Shown: piece after piece, positions 46,361 through 59,683 of the stretch | How positions within the stretch are numbered: position 1 is the first letter of the stretch | Layout of the letters: every line of letters starts with the position of its first letter | Translations under genes and position numbers: made by a program | NCBI RefSeq assembly: GCF_029227915.1 | Contig: NC_079885.1 | Span: 1,116,001 to 1,180,000 of the forward strand | Direction of reading: 5' to 3' | From: Hydractinia symbiolongicarpus | Lineage: Eukaryota > Cnidaria > Hydrozoa > Anthoathecata > Hydractiniidae | Length of the DNA stretch: 64,000 nt | The notes under the pieces: generated by a model | The model's database searches: none | Seen by the model: only the letters and a program-made list of their open reading frames with translations | What the model was told of the DNA's origin: nothing

Positions 46361-49198
46361 ATGTTTTTATTTTTCATGAGACGCTGAATAAAAGAAGTTT
46401 AATCGCCGTCAAAAGAAAACCCGCGATTTCCCGTGAATCCCGGCTTGGCCCGTATAGTCGAATGTATACAAAGAAAGTATCCAGGGAGTAAACTCATTTC
46501 CCGAACGATTTTTTAAATTTTTTTTTCACCACTAAAACGCATGAGACTTGTAGTTTTTAAAAATGTTTTCATTTTTGATGAGACACTTAATGAAAGAGGT
46601 TTAATCGCCGGAAAACGAAAACCCGCGATTTCCCGTAAATCCCAGCCTGGCCCGTATAGTCAAAAGTATACAAAGAAAGTACCCAGGGAGTAAACTCATT
46701 TCCCGAACGATTTTTTAAATTACTTTTTCACCACTAAAACGCATGAGACTTGTAGTTTTTAAAAATGTTTTCATTTTCGATGAAACGCTGAATAAAAGAA
46801 GTTTAATCGCCGGCAAACGAAAACCTGCGATTTCCCGTAAATCCTGGACTCGGCCCGTATAGTCAAAAGTATACAAAGAAAGTACCCAGGGAGTAAACTC
46901 ATTTCCCAAACGATTTTTTAAATTATTATTTCACCACTAAAACGCATGAGACTTGTAGTTTTCAAGAATGTTTTCATTTTTGATGAGACGCTGAATAAAA
47001 GCAGTTTAATCGCCGGCAAACGAAAACCTGCGATTTCCCGTAAATCCCGGCCTCGGCCCGTATAGTCAAAAGTATACAAAGAAAGTACCCAGGGAGTAAA
47101 CTCATTTCTCGAACGATTTTTTAAAATTTTTTTTCACCACTAAAACGCATGAGACTTGTAGTTTTCAAAAATGTTTTCATTTTTGATGAGACGCTTAATG
47201 AAAGAGGTTTAATCGCCGGAAAACGAAAACCCGCGAAATCCCGTAAATCCCGGGCTTGGCCCGTATAGTCGAATGTATACAAAGAAAGTACCCTGTGAGT
47301 AAACTCATTTCCAGAACGATTTTTTAAATTATTTTTTCACCACTAAAACGCATAAGACTTGTAGTTTTTAAAAATGTTTTCATTTTTGATGAGACGCTGA
47401 ATAAAAGAAGTTTAATCGCCGGCAAACGAAAACCCGCGATTTCCCGTAAATCCCGGACTCGGCCCGTATAGTCAAAAGTATACAAAGAAAGTACCCAGGG
47501 AGTAAACTCATTTCCCGAACGATTTTTTAAATTTTTTTTTCACCACTAAAACGCATGAGACTTGTAGTTTTCAAAAATGTTTTCATTTTTGATGAGACGC
47601 TTAATGAAAGAGGTTTAATCGCCGGAAAACGAAAACCCGCGAATTCCCGTAAATCCCAGGCTTAGCCCGTATAGTTGAATGTATACAAAGAAAGTACCCA
47701 GGGAGTAAACTCATTTCCCGAACGATTTTTTAAATTTTTTTTTCACCACTAAAACGCATGAGACTTGTAGTTTTCAAAAATGTTTTCATTTTTGATGAGA
47801 CGCTTAATGAAAGAGGTTTAATCGCCGGAAAACGAAAACCCGCGATTTCCCGTAAATCCCGGGCTTGGCCCGTATAGTCGAATGTATACAAAGAAAGTAC
47901 CCTGTGAGTAAACTCATTTCTAGAACGTTTTTTTAAATTTTTTTTTCACCACTAAAACGCATAAGACTTGTAGTTTTCAAAAATGTTTTCATTTTTGATG
48001 AGACGCTTAATGAAAGAGGTTTAATCGCCGGAAAACGAAAACCCGCGATTTCCCGTAAATCCCGGGCTTGGCCCGTATAGTCGAATGTATACAAAGAAAG
48101 TACCCTGTGAGTAAACTCATTTCCAGAACGTTTTTTTAAATTTTTTTTTCACCACTAAAACGCATAAGACTTGTAGTTTTTAAAAATGTTTTTATTTTTG
48201 ATGAGACGCTGAATAAAAGAAGTTTAATCGCCGGCAAAAGAAAACCCGCGATTTCCCGTAAATCCCGGCTTGGCCCGTATAGTCGAATGTATACAAAGAA
48301 AGTACCCAGGGAGTAAACTCATTTCCCGAACGATTTTTTACATTTTTTTTTCACCACTAAAACGCATGAGACTTGTAGTTTTCAAAAATGTTTTCATTTT
48401 TGATGAGACACTTAATTAAAGAGGTTTAATCGCCGGAAAACAAAAACCCGCGATTTCCCGTAAATCCCGGCTTGGCCCGTATAGTCAAAAGTATACAAAG
48501 AAAGTACCCAGGGAGTAAACTCATTTCCCGAACGATTTTTTAAATTTTTTTTTCACCACTAAAACGCATGAGACTTGTAGTTTTCAAAAATGTTTTCATT
48601 TTTGATGAGACGCTTAATGAAAGAGGTTTAATCGCCGGAAAACGAAAACCCGCGAATTCCCGTAAATCCCGGGCTTAGCCCGTATAGTCGAATGTATACA
48701 AAGAAAGTACCCAGGGAGTAAACTCATTTCCCGAACGATTTTTTAAATTTTTTTTTCACCACTAAAACGCATGAGACTTGTAGTTTTCAAAAATGTTTTC
48801 ATTTTTGATGAGACGCTTAATGAAAGAGGTTTAATCGCCGGAAAACGAAAACCCGCGATTTCCCGTAAATCCCGGGCTTGGCCCGTATAGTCGAATGTAT
48901 ACAAAGAAAGTACCCTGTGAGTAAACTCATTTCCAGAACGTTTTTTTAATTTTTTTTTTCACCACTAAAACGCATAAGACTTGTAGTTTTCAAAAATGTT
49001 TTCATTTTTGATGAGACGCTTAATGAAAGAGATTTAATCGCCGGAAAACGAAAACCCGCGATTTCCCGTAAATCCCGGGCTTGGCCCGTATAGTCGAATG
49101 TATACAAAGAAAGTACCCTGTGAGTAAACTCATTTCCAGAACGTTTTTTTAAATTTTTTTTTCACCACTAAAACGCATAAGACTTGTAGTTTTTAAAA
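46361..49198 (+). repeat. 14-monomer HOR, copy 2 (2,838 bp)
   Basis: Second copy of the 14-mer, differing by scattered changes such as CGCCGTCAAAAG, CCCAGCCTGG and TATAGTTGAATG. Its final monomers depart from copy 1 and lead into the 12-mer. The type 5 monomer of a third unit is seen at 49,553. Confidence 0.85.
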
Positions 49199-49200
49199 AT

Positions 49201-51633
49201 GTTTTAATTTTTGATGAGACGCTGAATAAAAGAAGTTTAATCGCCGGCAAAAGAAAACCCGCGATTTCCCGTAAATCCCGGCTTGGCCCGTATAGTCGAA
49301 TGTATACAAAGAAAGTACCCAGGGAGTAAACTCATTTCCCGAACGATTTTTTAAATTTTTTTTTCACCACTAAAACGCATGAGACTTGTAGTTTTCAAAA
49401 ATGTTTTCATTTTTGATGAGACACTTAATTAAAGAGGTTTAATCGCCGGAAAACGAAAACCCGCGATTTCCCGTAAATCCCGGCTTGGCCCGTATAGTCA
49501 AAAGTATACAAAGAAAGTACCCAGGGAGTAAACTCATTTCCCGAACGATTTTTTAAATTACTTTTTCACCACTAAAACGCATGAGACTTGTAGTTTTTAA
49601 AAATGTTTTCATTTTCGATGAGACGCTGAATAAAAGAAGTTTAATCGCCGGCAAACGAAAACCTGCGATTTCCCGTAAATCCTGGACTCGGCCCGTATAG
49701 TCAAAAGTATACAAAGAAAGTACCCAGGGAGTAAACTCATTTCCCAAACGATTTTTTAAATTATTATTTCACCACTAAAACGCATGAGACTTGTAGTTTT
49801 CAAGAATGTTTTCATTCTTGATGAGACGCTGAATAAAAGCAGTTTAATCGCCGGCAAACGAAAACCTGCGATTTCCCGTAAATCCCAGCCTCGGCCCGTA
49901 TAGTCAAAAGTATACAAAGAAAGTACCCAGGGAGTAAACTCATTTCCCGAACGATTTTTTAAATTTTTTTTTCACCACTAAAACGCATGAGACTTGTAGT
50001 TATCAAAAATGTTTTCATTTTTGATGAGACGCTTAATAAAAGAGGTTTAATCGCCGGAAAACGAAAACCCGCGAATTCCCGTAAATCCCGGGCTTAGCCC
50101 GTATAGTCGAATGTATACAAAGAAAGTACCCAGGGAGTAAACTCATTTCCCGAACGATTTTTTAAATTTTTTTTTCACCACTAAAACGCATGAGACTTGT
50201 AGTTTTCAAAAATGTTTTCATTTTTGATGAGACGCTTAATGAAAGAGGTTTAATCGCCGGAAAACGAAAACCCGCGATTTCCCGTAAATCCCAGGCTTGG
50301 CCCGTTTAGTCGAATGTATACAAAGAAAGTACCCTGTGAGTAAACTCATTTCCAGAACGTTTTTTTAAATTTTTTTTTCACCACTAAAACGCATAAGACT
50401 TGTAGTTTTCAAAAATGTTTTCATTTTTGATGAGACGCTTAATGAAAGAGGTTTAATCGCCGGAAAACGAAAACCCGCGATTTCCCGTAAATCCCGGGCT
50501 TGGCCCGTATAGTCGAATGTATACAAAGAAAGTACCCTGTGAGTAAACTCATTTCCAGAACGTTTTTTTAAATTTTTTTTTCACCACTAAAACGCATAAG
50601 ACTTGTAGTTTTTAAAAATGTTTTTATTTTTGATGAGACGCTGAATAAAAGAAGTTTAATCGCCGGCAAAAGAAAACCCGCGATTTCCCGTAAATCCCGG
50701 CTTGGCCCGTATAGTCGAATGTATACAAAGAAAGTACCAAGGGAGTAAACTCATTTCCCGAACGATTTTTTAAATTACTTTTTCACCACTAAAACGCATG
50801 AGACTTGTAGTTTTTAAAAATGTTTTCATTTTTGATGAGACGCTGAATAAAAGAAGTTTAATCGCCGGCAAACGAAAACCCGCGATTTCCCGTAAATCCC
50901 GGACTCGGCCCGTATAGTCAAAAGTATACAAAGAAAGTACCCAGGGAGTAAACTCATTTCCCGAACGATTTTTTAAATTTTTTTTTCACCACTAAAACGC
51001 ATGAGACTTGTAGTTTTCAAAAATGTTTTCATTTTTGATGAGACGCTTAATGAAAGAGGTTTAATCGCCGGAAAACGAAAACCCGCGAATTCCCGTAAAT
51101 CCCGGGCTTAGCCCGTATAGTCGAATGTATACAAAGAAAGTACCCAGGGAGTAAACTCATTTCCCGAACGATTTTTTAAATTTTTTTTTCACCACTAAAA
51201 CGCATGAGACTTGTAGTTTTCAAAAATGTTTTCATTTTTGATGAGACGCTTAATGAAAGAGGTTTAATCGCCGGAAAACGAAAACCCGCGATTTCCCGTA
51301 AATCCCGGGCTTGGCCCGTATAGTCGAATGTATACAAAGAAAGTACCCTGTGAGTAAACTCATTTCCAGAACGTTTTTTTAATTTTTTTTTTCACCACTA
51401 AAACGCATAAGACTTGTAGTTTTCAAAAATGTTTTCATTTTTGATGAGACGCTTAATGAAAGAGGTTTAATCGCCGGAAAACGAAAACCCGCGATTTCCC
51501 GTAAATCCCGGGCTTGGCCCGTATAGTCGAATGTATACAAAGAAAGTACCCTGTGAGTAAACTCATTTCCAGAACGTTTTTTTAAATTTTTTTTTCACCA
51601 CTAAAACGCATAAGACTTGTAGTTTTTAAAAAT
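49201..51633 (+). repeat. 12-monomer HOR, copy 1 (2,433 bp)
   Basis: ATGTTTTAATTTTTGATG at 49,199 recurs at 51,632, and GTTATCAAAAATG at 49,999 recurs at 52,431. Other shared markers are TTTCATTCTTGATG, CCCAGCCTCGG, CTTAATAAAAGAGG, CCCGTTTAGTCG and GTACCAAGGGAG. The unit is the 14-mer order with two monomers fewer and other variants fixed. Confidence 0.84.
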
Positions 51634-53190
51634 GTTTTAATTTTTGATGAGACGCTGAATAAAAGAAGTTTAATCGCCGGCAAAAGAAAACCCGCGATTT
51701 CCCGTAAATCCCGGCTTGGCCCGTATAGTCGAATGTATACAAAGAAAGTACCCAGGGAGTAAACTCATTTCCCGAACGATTTTTTAAATTTTTTTTTCAC
51801 CACTAAAACGCATGAGACTTGTAGTTTTCAAAAATGTTTTCATTTTTGATGAGACACTTAATTAAAGAGGTTTAATCGCCGGAAAACGAAAACCCGCGAT
51901 TTCCCGTAAATCCCGGCTTGGCCCGTATAGTCAAAAGTATACAAACAAAGTACCCAGGGAGTAAACTCATTTCCCGAACGATTTTTTAAATTACTTTTTC
52001 ACCACTAAAACGCATGAGACTTGTAGTTTTTAAAAATGTTTTCATTTTCGATGAGACGCTGAATAAAAGAAGTTTAATCGCCGGCAAACGAAAACCTGCG
52101 ATTTCCCGTAAATCCTGGACTCGGCCCGATAGTCAAAAGTATACAAAGAAAGTACCCAGGGAGTAAACTCATTTCCCAAACGATTTTTTAAATTATTATT
52201 TCACCACTAAAACGCATGAGACTTGTAGTTTTCAAGAATGTTTTCATTCTTGATGAGACGCTGAATAAAAGCAGTTTAATCGCCGGCAAACGAAAACCTG
52301 CGATTTCCCGTAAATCCCAGCCTCGGCCCGTATAGTCAAAAGTATACAAAGAAAGTACCCAGGGAGTAAACTCATTTCCCGAACGATTTTTTAAATTTTT
52401 TTTTCACCACTAAAACGCATGAGACTTGTAGTTATCAAAAATGTTTTCATTTTTGATGAGACGCTTAATAAAAGAGGTTTAATCGCCGGAAAACGAAAAC
52501 CCGCGAATTCCCGTAAATCCCGGGCTTAGCCCGTATAGTCGAATGTATACAAAGAAAGTACCCAGGGAGTAAACTCATTTCCCGAACGATTTTTTAAATT
52601 TTTTTTTCACCACTAAAACGCATGAGACTTGTAGTTTTCAAAAATGTTTTCATTTTTGATGAGACGCTTAATGAAAGAGGTTTAATCGCCGGAAAACGAA
52701 AACCCGCGATTTCCCGTAAATCCCAGGCTTGGCCCGTTTAGTCGAATGTATACAAAGAAAGTACCCTGTGAGTAAACTCATTTCCAGAACGTTTTTTTAA
52801 ATTTTTTTTCACCACTAAAACGCATAAGACTTGTAGTTTTCAAAAATGTTTTCATTTTTGATGAGACGCTTAATGAAAGAGGTTTAATCGCCGGAAAACG
52901 AAAACCCGCGATTTCCCGTAAATCCCGGGCTTGGCCCGCATAGTCGAATGTATACAAAGAAAGTACCCTGTGAGTAAACTCATTTCCAGAACGTTTTTTT
53001 AAATTTTTTTTTCACCACTAAAACGCATAAGACTTGTAGTTTTTAAAAATGTTTTTATTTTTGATGAGACGCTGAATAAAAGAAGTTTAATCGCCGGCAA
53101 AAGAAAACCCGCGATTTCCCGTAAATCCCGGCTTGGCCCGTATAGTCGAATGTATACAAAGAAAGTACCAAGGGAGTAAACTCATTTCCC
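51634..53190 (+). repeat. 12-monomer HOR, partial copy 2
   Basis: Follows copy 1 to about 53,190, where GTACCAAGGGAG is followed by a T run in place of the AAATTAC of copy 1 (50,773). It carries a private 2-base deletion in GGCCCGATAGTC near 52,126-52,130, which shifts later offsets to 2,432. Confidence 0.8.
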
Positions 53191-53402
53191 GAACGATTTT
53201 TTAAATTTTTTTTTCACCACTAAAACGCATGAGACTTGTAGTTTTCAAAAATGTTTTCATTTTTGATGAGACACTTAATTAAAGAGGTTTAATCGCCGGA
53301 AAACGAAAACCCGCGATTTCCCGTAAATCCCGGCTTGGCCCGTATAGTCAAAAGTATACAAAGAAAGTACCCAGGGAGTAAACTCATTTCCCGAACGATT
53401 TT

Positions 53403-54618
53403 TTAAATTACTTTTTCACCACTAAAACGCATGAGACTTGTAGTTTTTAAAAATGTTTTCATTTTCGATGAGACGCTGAATAAAAGAAGTTTAATCGCCG
53501 GCAAACGAAAACCTGCGATTTCCCGTAAATCCTGGACTCGGCCCGTATAGTCAAAAGTATACAAAGAAAGTACCCAGGGAGTAAACTCATTTCCCAAACG
53601 ATTTTTTAAATTATTATTTCACCACTAAAACGCATGAGACTTGTAGTTTTTAAGAATGTTTTCATTTTTGATGAGACGCTGAATAAAAGCAGTTTAATCG
53701 CCGGCAAACGAAAACCTGCGATTTCCCGTAAATCCCAGCCTCGGCCCGTATAGTCAAAAGTATACAAAGAAAGTACCCAGGGAGTAAACTCATTTCTCGA
53801 ACGATTTTTTAAAATTCTTTTTCACCACTAAAACGCATGAGACTTGTAGTTTTCAAAAATGTTTTCATTTTTGATGAGACGCTTAATGAAAGAGGTTTAA
53901 TCACCGGAAAACGAAAACCCGCGATTTCCCGTAAATCCCGGGCTTGGCCCGTATAGTCGAATGTATACAAAGAAAGTACCCTGTGAGTAAACTCATTTCC
54001 AGAACGATTTTTTAAATTATTTTTCACCTCTAAAACGCATAAGACTTTTAGTTTTTAAAAATGTTTTCATTTTTGATGAGACGCTGAATAAAAGAAGTTT
54101 AATCGCCGGCAAACGAAAACCCGCGATTTCGCGTAAATCCCGGACTCGGCCCGTATAGTCAAAAGTATACAAAGAAAGTACCCAGGGAGTAAACTCATTT
54201 CCCGAACGATTTTTTAAATTTCTTTATCACCACTAAAACGCATGAGACTTGTAGTTTTCAAAAATGTTTTCATTTTTGATGAGACGCTTAATGAAAGAGG
54301 TTTAATCGCCGGAAAACGAAAACCCGCGATTTCCCGTAAATCCCGGGCTTGGCCCGCATAGTCGAATGTATACAAAGAAAGTACCCTGTGAGTAAACTCA
54401 TTTCCAGAACGTTTTTTTAAATTTTTTTTTCACCACTAAAACGCATAAGACTTGTAGTTTTTAAAAATGTTTTTATTTTTGATGAGACGCTGAATAAAAG
54501 AAGTTTAATCGCCGGCAAAAGAAAACCCGCGATTTCCCGTAAATCCCGGCTTGGCCCGTATAGTCGAATGTATACAAAGAAAGTACCAAGGGAGTAAACT
54601 CATTTCCCGAACGATTTT
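53403..54618 (+). repeat. 6-monomer HOR, copy 1 (1,216 bp)
   Basis: Type 5 then type 6 monomers, CACCTCTAAAACG with GACTTTTAG (54,025) and GATTTCGCGTAAATC recur at +1,216 (55,241). The block before it (about 52,850-53,200) instead matches 54,270-54,620 at +1,418, so two registers overlap here. Confidence 0.82.
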
Positions 54619-55834
54619 TTAAATTTTTTTTTCACCACTAAAACGCATGAGACTTGTAGTTTTTAAAAATGTTTTCATTTTCGATGAGACGCTGAATAAA
54701 AGAAGTTTTATCGCCGGCAAACGAAAACCTGCGATTTCCCGTAAATCCTGGACTCGGCCCGTATAGTCAAAAGTATACAAAGAAAGTACCCAGGGAGTAA
54801 ACTCATTTCCCAAACGATTTTTTAAATTATTATTTCACCACTAAAACGCATGAGACTTGTAGTTTTTAAGAATGTTTTCATTTTTGATGAGACGCTGAAT
54901 AAAAGCAGTTTAATCGCCGGCAAACGAAAACCTGCGATTTCCCGTAAATCCCAGCCTCGGCCCGTATAGTCAAAAGTATACAAAGAAAGTACCCAGGGAG
55001 TAAACTCATTTCTCGAACGATTTTTTAAAATTCTTTTTCACCACTAAAACGCATGAGACTTGTAGTTTTCAAAAATGTTTTCATTTTTGATGAGACGCTT
55101 AATGAAAGAGGTTTAATCACCGGAAAACGAAAACCCGCGATTTCCCGTAAATCCCGGGCTTGGCCCGTATAGTCGAATGTATACAAAGAAAGTACCCTGT
55201 GAGTAAACTCATTTCCAGAACGATTTTTTAAATTATTTTTCACCTCTAAAACGCATAAGACTTTTAGTTTTTAAAAATGTTTTCATTTTTGATGAGACGC
55301 TGAATAAAAGAAGTTTAATCGCCGGCAAACGAAAACCCGCGATTTCGCGTAAATCCCGGACTCGGCCCGTATAGTCAAAAGTATACAAAGAAAGTACCCA
55401 GGGAGTAAACTCATTTCCCGAACGATTTTTTAAATTTCTTTATCACCACTAAAACGCATGAGACTTGTAGTTTTCAAAAATGTTTTCATTTTTGATGAGA
55501 CGCTTAATGAAAGAGATTTAATCGCCGGAAAACGAAAACCCGCGATTTCCCGTAAATCCCGGGCTTAGCCCGTATAGTCGAATGTATACAAAGAAAGGAC
55601 CCTGTGAGTAAACTCATTTCCAGAGCGATTTTTTAAATTATTTTTTCACCACTAAAACGCATAAGACTTGTAGTTTTTAAAAATGTTTTCATTTTTGATG
55701 AGACGCTGAATAAAAGAAGTTTAATCGCCGGCAAGCGAAAACCCGCGATTTCCCGTAAATCCCGGGCTTGGCCTGTATAGTCGAATGTATACAAAGAAAG
55801 TACCCAGGGAGTCAACTCATTTCCCGAACGATTT
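54619..55834 (+). repeat. 6-monomer HOR, copy 2
   Basis: Repeats 53,403-54,618 (AAGTTTTATCGCC and a T run in place of AAATTAC distinguish its first monomer). Its last monomers, with CGGGCTTAGCCCG, TTTCCAGAGCG and GGCAAGCG, are also the start of the following 5-mer. Confidence 0.8.
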
Positions 55835-56036
55835 TTTATATTATTTATTTACCACTAAACGCATGAGACTTGTAGTTTTTAAAAATATTTTCATTTTTGA
55901 TGAGACACTTAATTAAAGAGGTTTAATCGCCGGAAAACGAAAACCCGCGATTTCCCGTAAATCCTGGCTTGGCCCGTATAGTCAAAAGTATACAAAGAAA
56001 GTACCCAGGGAGTAAACTCATTTCTCGAACGATTTT
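55025..56036 (+). repeat. 5-monomer HOR, copy 1 (1,012 bp)
   Basis: CACCTCTAAAACG at 55,241 recurs at 56,253, and TTTCCAGAGCG with GGCAAGCG recurs at the same 1,012-bp spacing. This unit overlaps the second copy of the 6-mer, so the same monomers take part in two successive duplications. Confidence 0.82.
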
Positions 56037-56885
56037 TTAAAATTCTTTTTCACCACTAAAACGCATGAGACTTGTAGTTTTCAAAAATGTTTTCATTTTT
56101 GATGAGACGCTTAATGAAAGAGGTTTAATCACCGGAAAACGAAAACCCGCGATTTCCCGTAAATCCCGGGCTTGGCCCGTATAGTCGAATGTATACAAAG
56201 AAAGTACCCTGTGAGTAAACTCATTTCCAGAACGATTTTTTAAATTATTTTTCACCTCTAAAACGCATAAGACTTTTAGTTTTTAAAAATGTTTTCATTT
56301 TTGATGAGACGCTGAATAAAAGAAGTTTAATCGCCGGCAAACGAAAACCCGCGATTTCGCGTAAATCCCGGACTCGGCCCGTATAGTCAAAAGTATACAA
56401 AGAAAGTACCCAGGGAGTAAACTCATTTCCCGAACGATTTTTTAAATTTCTTTATCACCACTAAAACGCATGAGACTTGTAGTTTTCAAAAATGTTTTCA
56501 TTTTTGATGAGACGCTTAATGAAAGAGGTTTAATCGCCGGAAAACGAAAACCCGCGATTTCCCGTAAATCCCGGGCTTAGCCCGTATAGTCGAATGTATA
56601 CAAAGAAAGTACCCTGTGAGTAAACTCATTTCCAGAGCGATTTTTTAAATTATTTTTTCACCACTAAAACGCATAAGACTTGTAGTTTTTAAAAATGTTT
56701 TCATTTTTGATGAGACGCTGAATAAAAGAAGTTTAATCGCCGGCAAGCGAAAACCCGCGATTTCCCGTAAATCCCGGGCTTGGCCCGTATAGTCGAATGT
56801 ATACAAAGAAAGTACCCAGGGAGTCAACTCATTTCCCGAACGATTTTTTATATTATTTATTTACCACTAAACGCATGAGACTTGT
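56037..56885 (+). repeat. 5-monomer HOR, copy 2 (partial)
   Basis: Matches 55,025-55,870. After ATTTATTTACCACTAAACG the two diverge: copy 1 continues TTTTTAAAAATATTTTCATTTTTG and copy 2 continues with a standard type 1 monomer. Confidence 0.78.
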
Positions 56886-58670
56886 AGTTTTCAAAAATAT
56901 TTTCATATTTGATGGGACGCTGAATAAAAGAAGTTTAATCGCCGGCAAACGAAAATCCGCGATTTCCCGTAAATCCCGGACTCGGCCCGTATAGTCAAAA
57001 GTATACAAAGAAAGTACCCAGGGAGTAAACTCATTTCCCGAACGATTTTTTAAATTTTTTTTTCACCACTAAAACGCATGAGACTTGTAGTTTTTAAAAA
57101 TGTTTTCATTTTTGATGAGACGCTTAATGAAAGAGGTTTAATCGCCGGAAAACGAAAACCCGCGACTTCCCGTAAATCCCGGGCTTGGCCCGTATAGTCG
57201 AATGTATACAAAGAAAGTACCCTGTGAGTAAACTCATTTTCAGAACGATTTTTTAAATTATTTTTTCACCACTAAAACGCATAAGACTTGTAGTTTTTAA
57301 AAATGTTTTCATTTTTGATGAGACGCTGAATAAAAGAAGTTTAATCGCCGGCAAAAGAAAACCCGCGATTTCCCGTAAATCCCGGCTTGGCCCGTGTAGT
57401 CAAAAGTATACAAAGAAAGTACCCAGGGAGTAAACTCATTTCCCGAACGATTTTTTAAATTACTTTTTCACCACTAAAACGCATGAGACTTGTAGTTTTA
57501 AAAATGTTTTCATTTTCGATGAGACGCTGAATAAAAGAAGTTTTATCGCCGGCAAACGAAAACCTCCGATTTTCCGTAAATCCTGGACTCGGCCCGTATA
57601 GTCAAAAGTATACAAAGAAAGTACCCAGGGTGTAAACTCATTTTCCAAACGATTTTTTAAATTCTTATTTCACCACTAAAACGCATGAGACTTGTAGTTT
57701 TCAAGAATGTTTTCATTTTTGATGAGACGCTGAATAAAAGCAGTTTAATCGCCGGCAAACGAAAACCTGCGATTTCCCGTAAATCCTGGACTCGGCCCGT
57801 ATAGTCAAAAGTATACAAAGAAAGTACCCAGGGAGTAAGCTCATTTCCCGAACGATTTTTTAATTTTTTTTTTCACCACTAAAACGCATGAGACTTGTAG
57901 TTTTCAAAAATGTTTTCATTTTTGATGAGACGCTTAATGAAAGAGGTTTAATCGCCGGAAAACGAAAACCCGCGATTTCCCGTAAATCCCGGGCTTGGCC
58001 CGTATAGTCGAATGTATACAAAGAAAGTACCCTGTGAGTAAACTCATTTCCAGAACGATTTTTTAAATTATTTTTTCACCACTAAAACGCATAAGACTTG
58101 TAGTTTTTAAAAATGTTTTCATTTTTGATGAGACGCTGAATAAAAGAAGTTTAATCGCCGGCAAACGAAAACCCGCGATTTCCCGTAAATCCCGGGCTTG
58201 GCCCGTGTAGTCAAAAGTATAAAAAGAAAGTACCCAGGGAGTAAACTCATTTCCCGAACGATTTTTTATATTATTTTTTTACCACTAAACGCATGAGACT
58301 TGTAGTTTTCAAAAATATTTTCATATTTGATGGGACGCTGAATAAAAGAAGTTTAATCGCCGCCAAACGAAAATCCGCGATTTTCCGTAAATCCCGGACT
58401 CGGCCCGTATAGTCAAAAGTATACAAAGAAAGTACCCAAGAAGTAAACTCATTTCCCAAACGGTTTTTTAAATTATTTTTTCACCACTAAAACGCATAAG
58501 ACTTGTAGTTTTTAAAAATGTTTTCATTTTTGATGAGACGCTTAATGAAAGAGGTTTAATCGCCGGAAAACGAAAACCCGCGATTTCCCGTAAATCCCGG
58601 GCTTAGCCCGTATAGTCGAATGTATACAAAGAAAGTACCCTGTGAGTAAACTCATTTCCAGAGCGATTTT
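56886..58670 (+). repeat. Satellite region without a clear HOR
   Basis: Ordinary type 1, 3, 4, 5 and 6 monomers. Private changes include a missing T in GTTTTAAAAATG near 57,495, CATTTTCCAAACG near 57,640 and GTATAAAAAGAAAG near 58,217. The type 5-6 pair (57,460-57,840) recurs at 60,898-61,270. No gene or inserted element. Confidence 0.7.
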
Positions 58671-59683
58671 TTAAATTATTTTTTCACCACTAAAACGCAT
58701 AAGACTTGTAGTTTTTAAAAATGTTTTCATTTTTGATGAGACGCTGAATAAAAGAAGTTTAATCGCCGGCAAGCGAAAACCCGCGATTTCCCGTAAATCC
58801 CGGGCTTGGCCCGTATAGTCGAATGTATACAAAGAAAGTACCCAGGGAGTCAAATCATTTCCCGAACGATTTTTTATATTATTTTTTTACCACTAAACGC
58901 ATGAGACTTGTAGTTTTCAAAAATATTTTCATATTTGATGGGACGCTGAATAAAAGAAGTTTAATCGCCGGCAAACGAAAACCCGCGATTTCCCGTAAAT
59001 CCCGGGCTTGGCCCGTGTAGTCAAAAGTATAAAAAGAAAGTACCCAGGGAGTAAACTCATTTCCCGAACGATTTTTTATATTATTTTTTTACCACTAAAC
59101 GCATGAGACTTGTAGTTTTCAAAAATATTTTCATATTTGATGCGACGCTGAATAAAAGAAGTTTAATCGCCGGCAAACGAAAATCCGCGATTTTCCGTAA
59201 ATCCCGGACTCGGCCCGTATAGTCAAAAGTATACAAAGAAAGTACCCAAGAAGTAAACTCATTTCCCAAACGGTTTTTTAAATTATTTTTTCACCACTAA
59301 AACGCATAAGACTTGTAGTTTTTAAAAATGTTTTCATTTTTGATGAGACGCTTAATGAAAGAGGTTTAATCGCCGGAAAACGAAAACCCGCGATTTCCCG
59401 TAAATCCCGGGCTTAGCCCGTATAGTCGAATGTATACAAAGAAAGTACCCTGTGAGTAAACTCATTTCCAGAGCGATTTTTTAAATTATTTTTTCACCAC
59501 TAAAACGCATAAGACTTGTAGTTTTTAAAAATGTTTTCATTTTTGATGAGACGCTTAATGAAAGAGGTTTAATCGCCGGAAAACGAAAACCCGCGATTTC
59601 CCGTAAATCCCGGGCTTAGCCCGTATAGTCGAATGTATACAAAGAAAGTACCCTGTGAGTAAACTCATTTCCAGAGCGATTTT
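58671..59683 (+). repeat. 5-monomer HOR, copy 1 (1,013 bp)
   Basis: GGCAAGCG, GGGAGTCAAATCATT, GTGTAGTCAAAAGTATAAAAAG, GATGCGACGCTG and CCCAAGAAGTAAAC are repeated in the same order at 1,013 bp. A related four-monomer spacing (810 bp) links 58,271 to 59,081. Confidence 0.82.
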
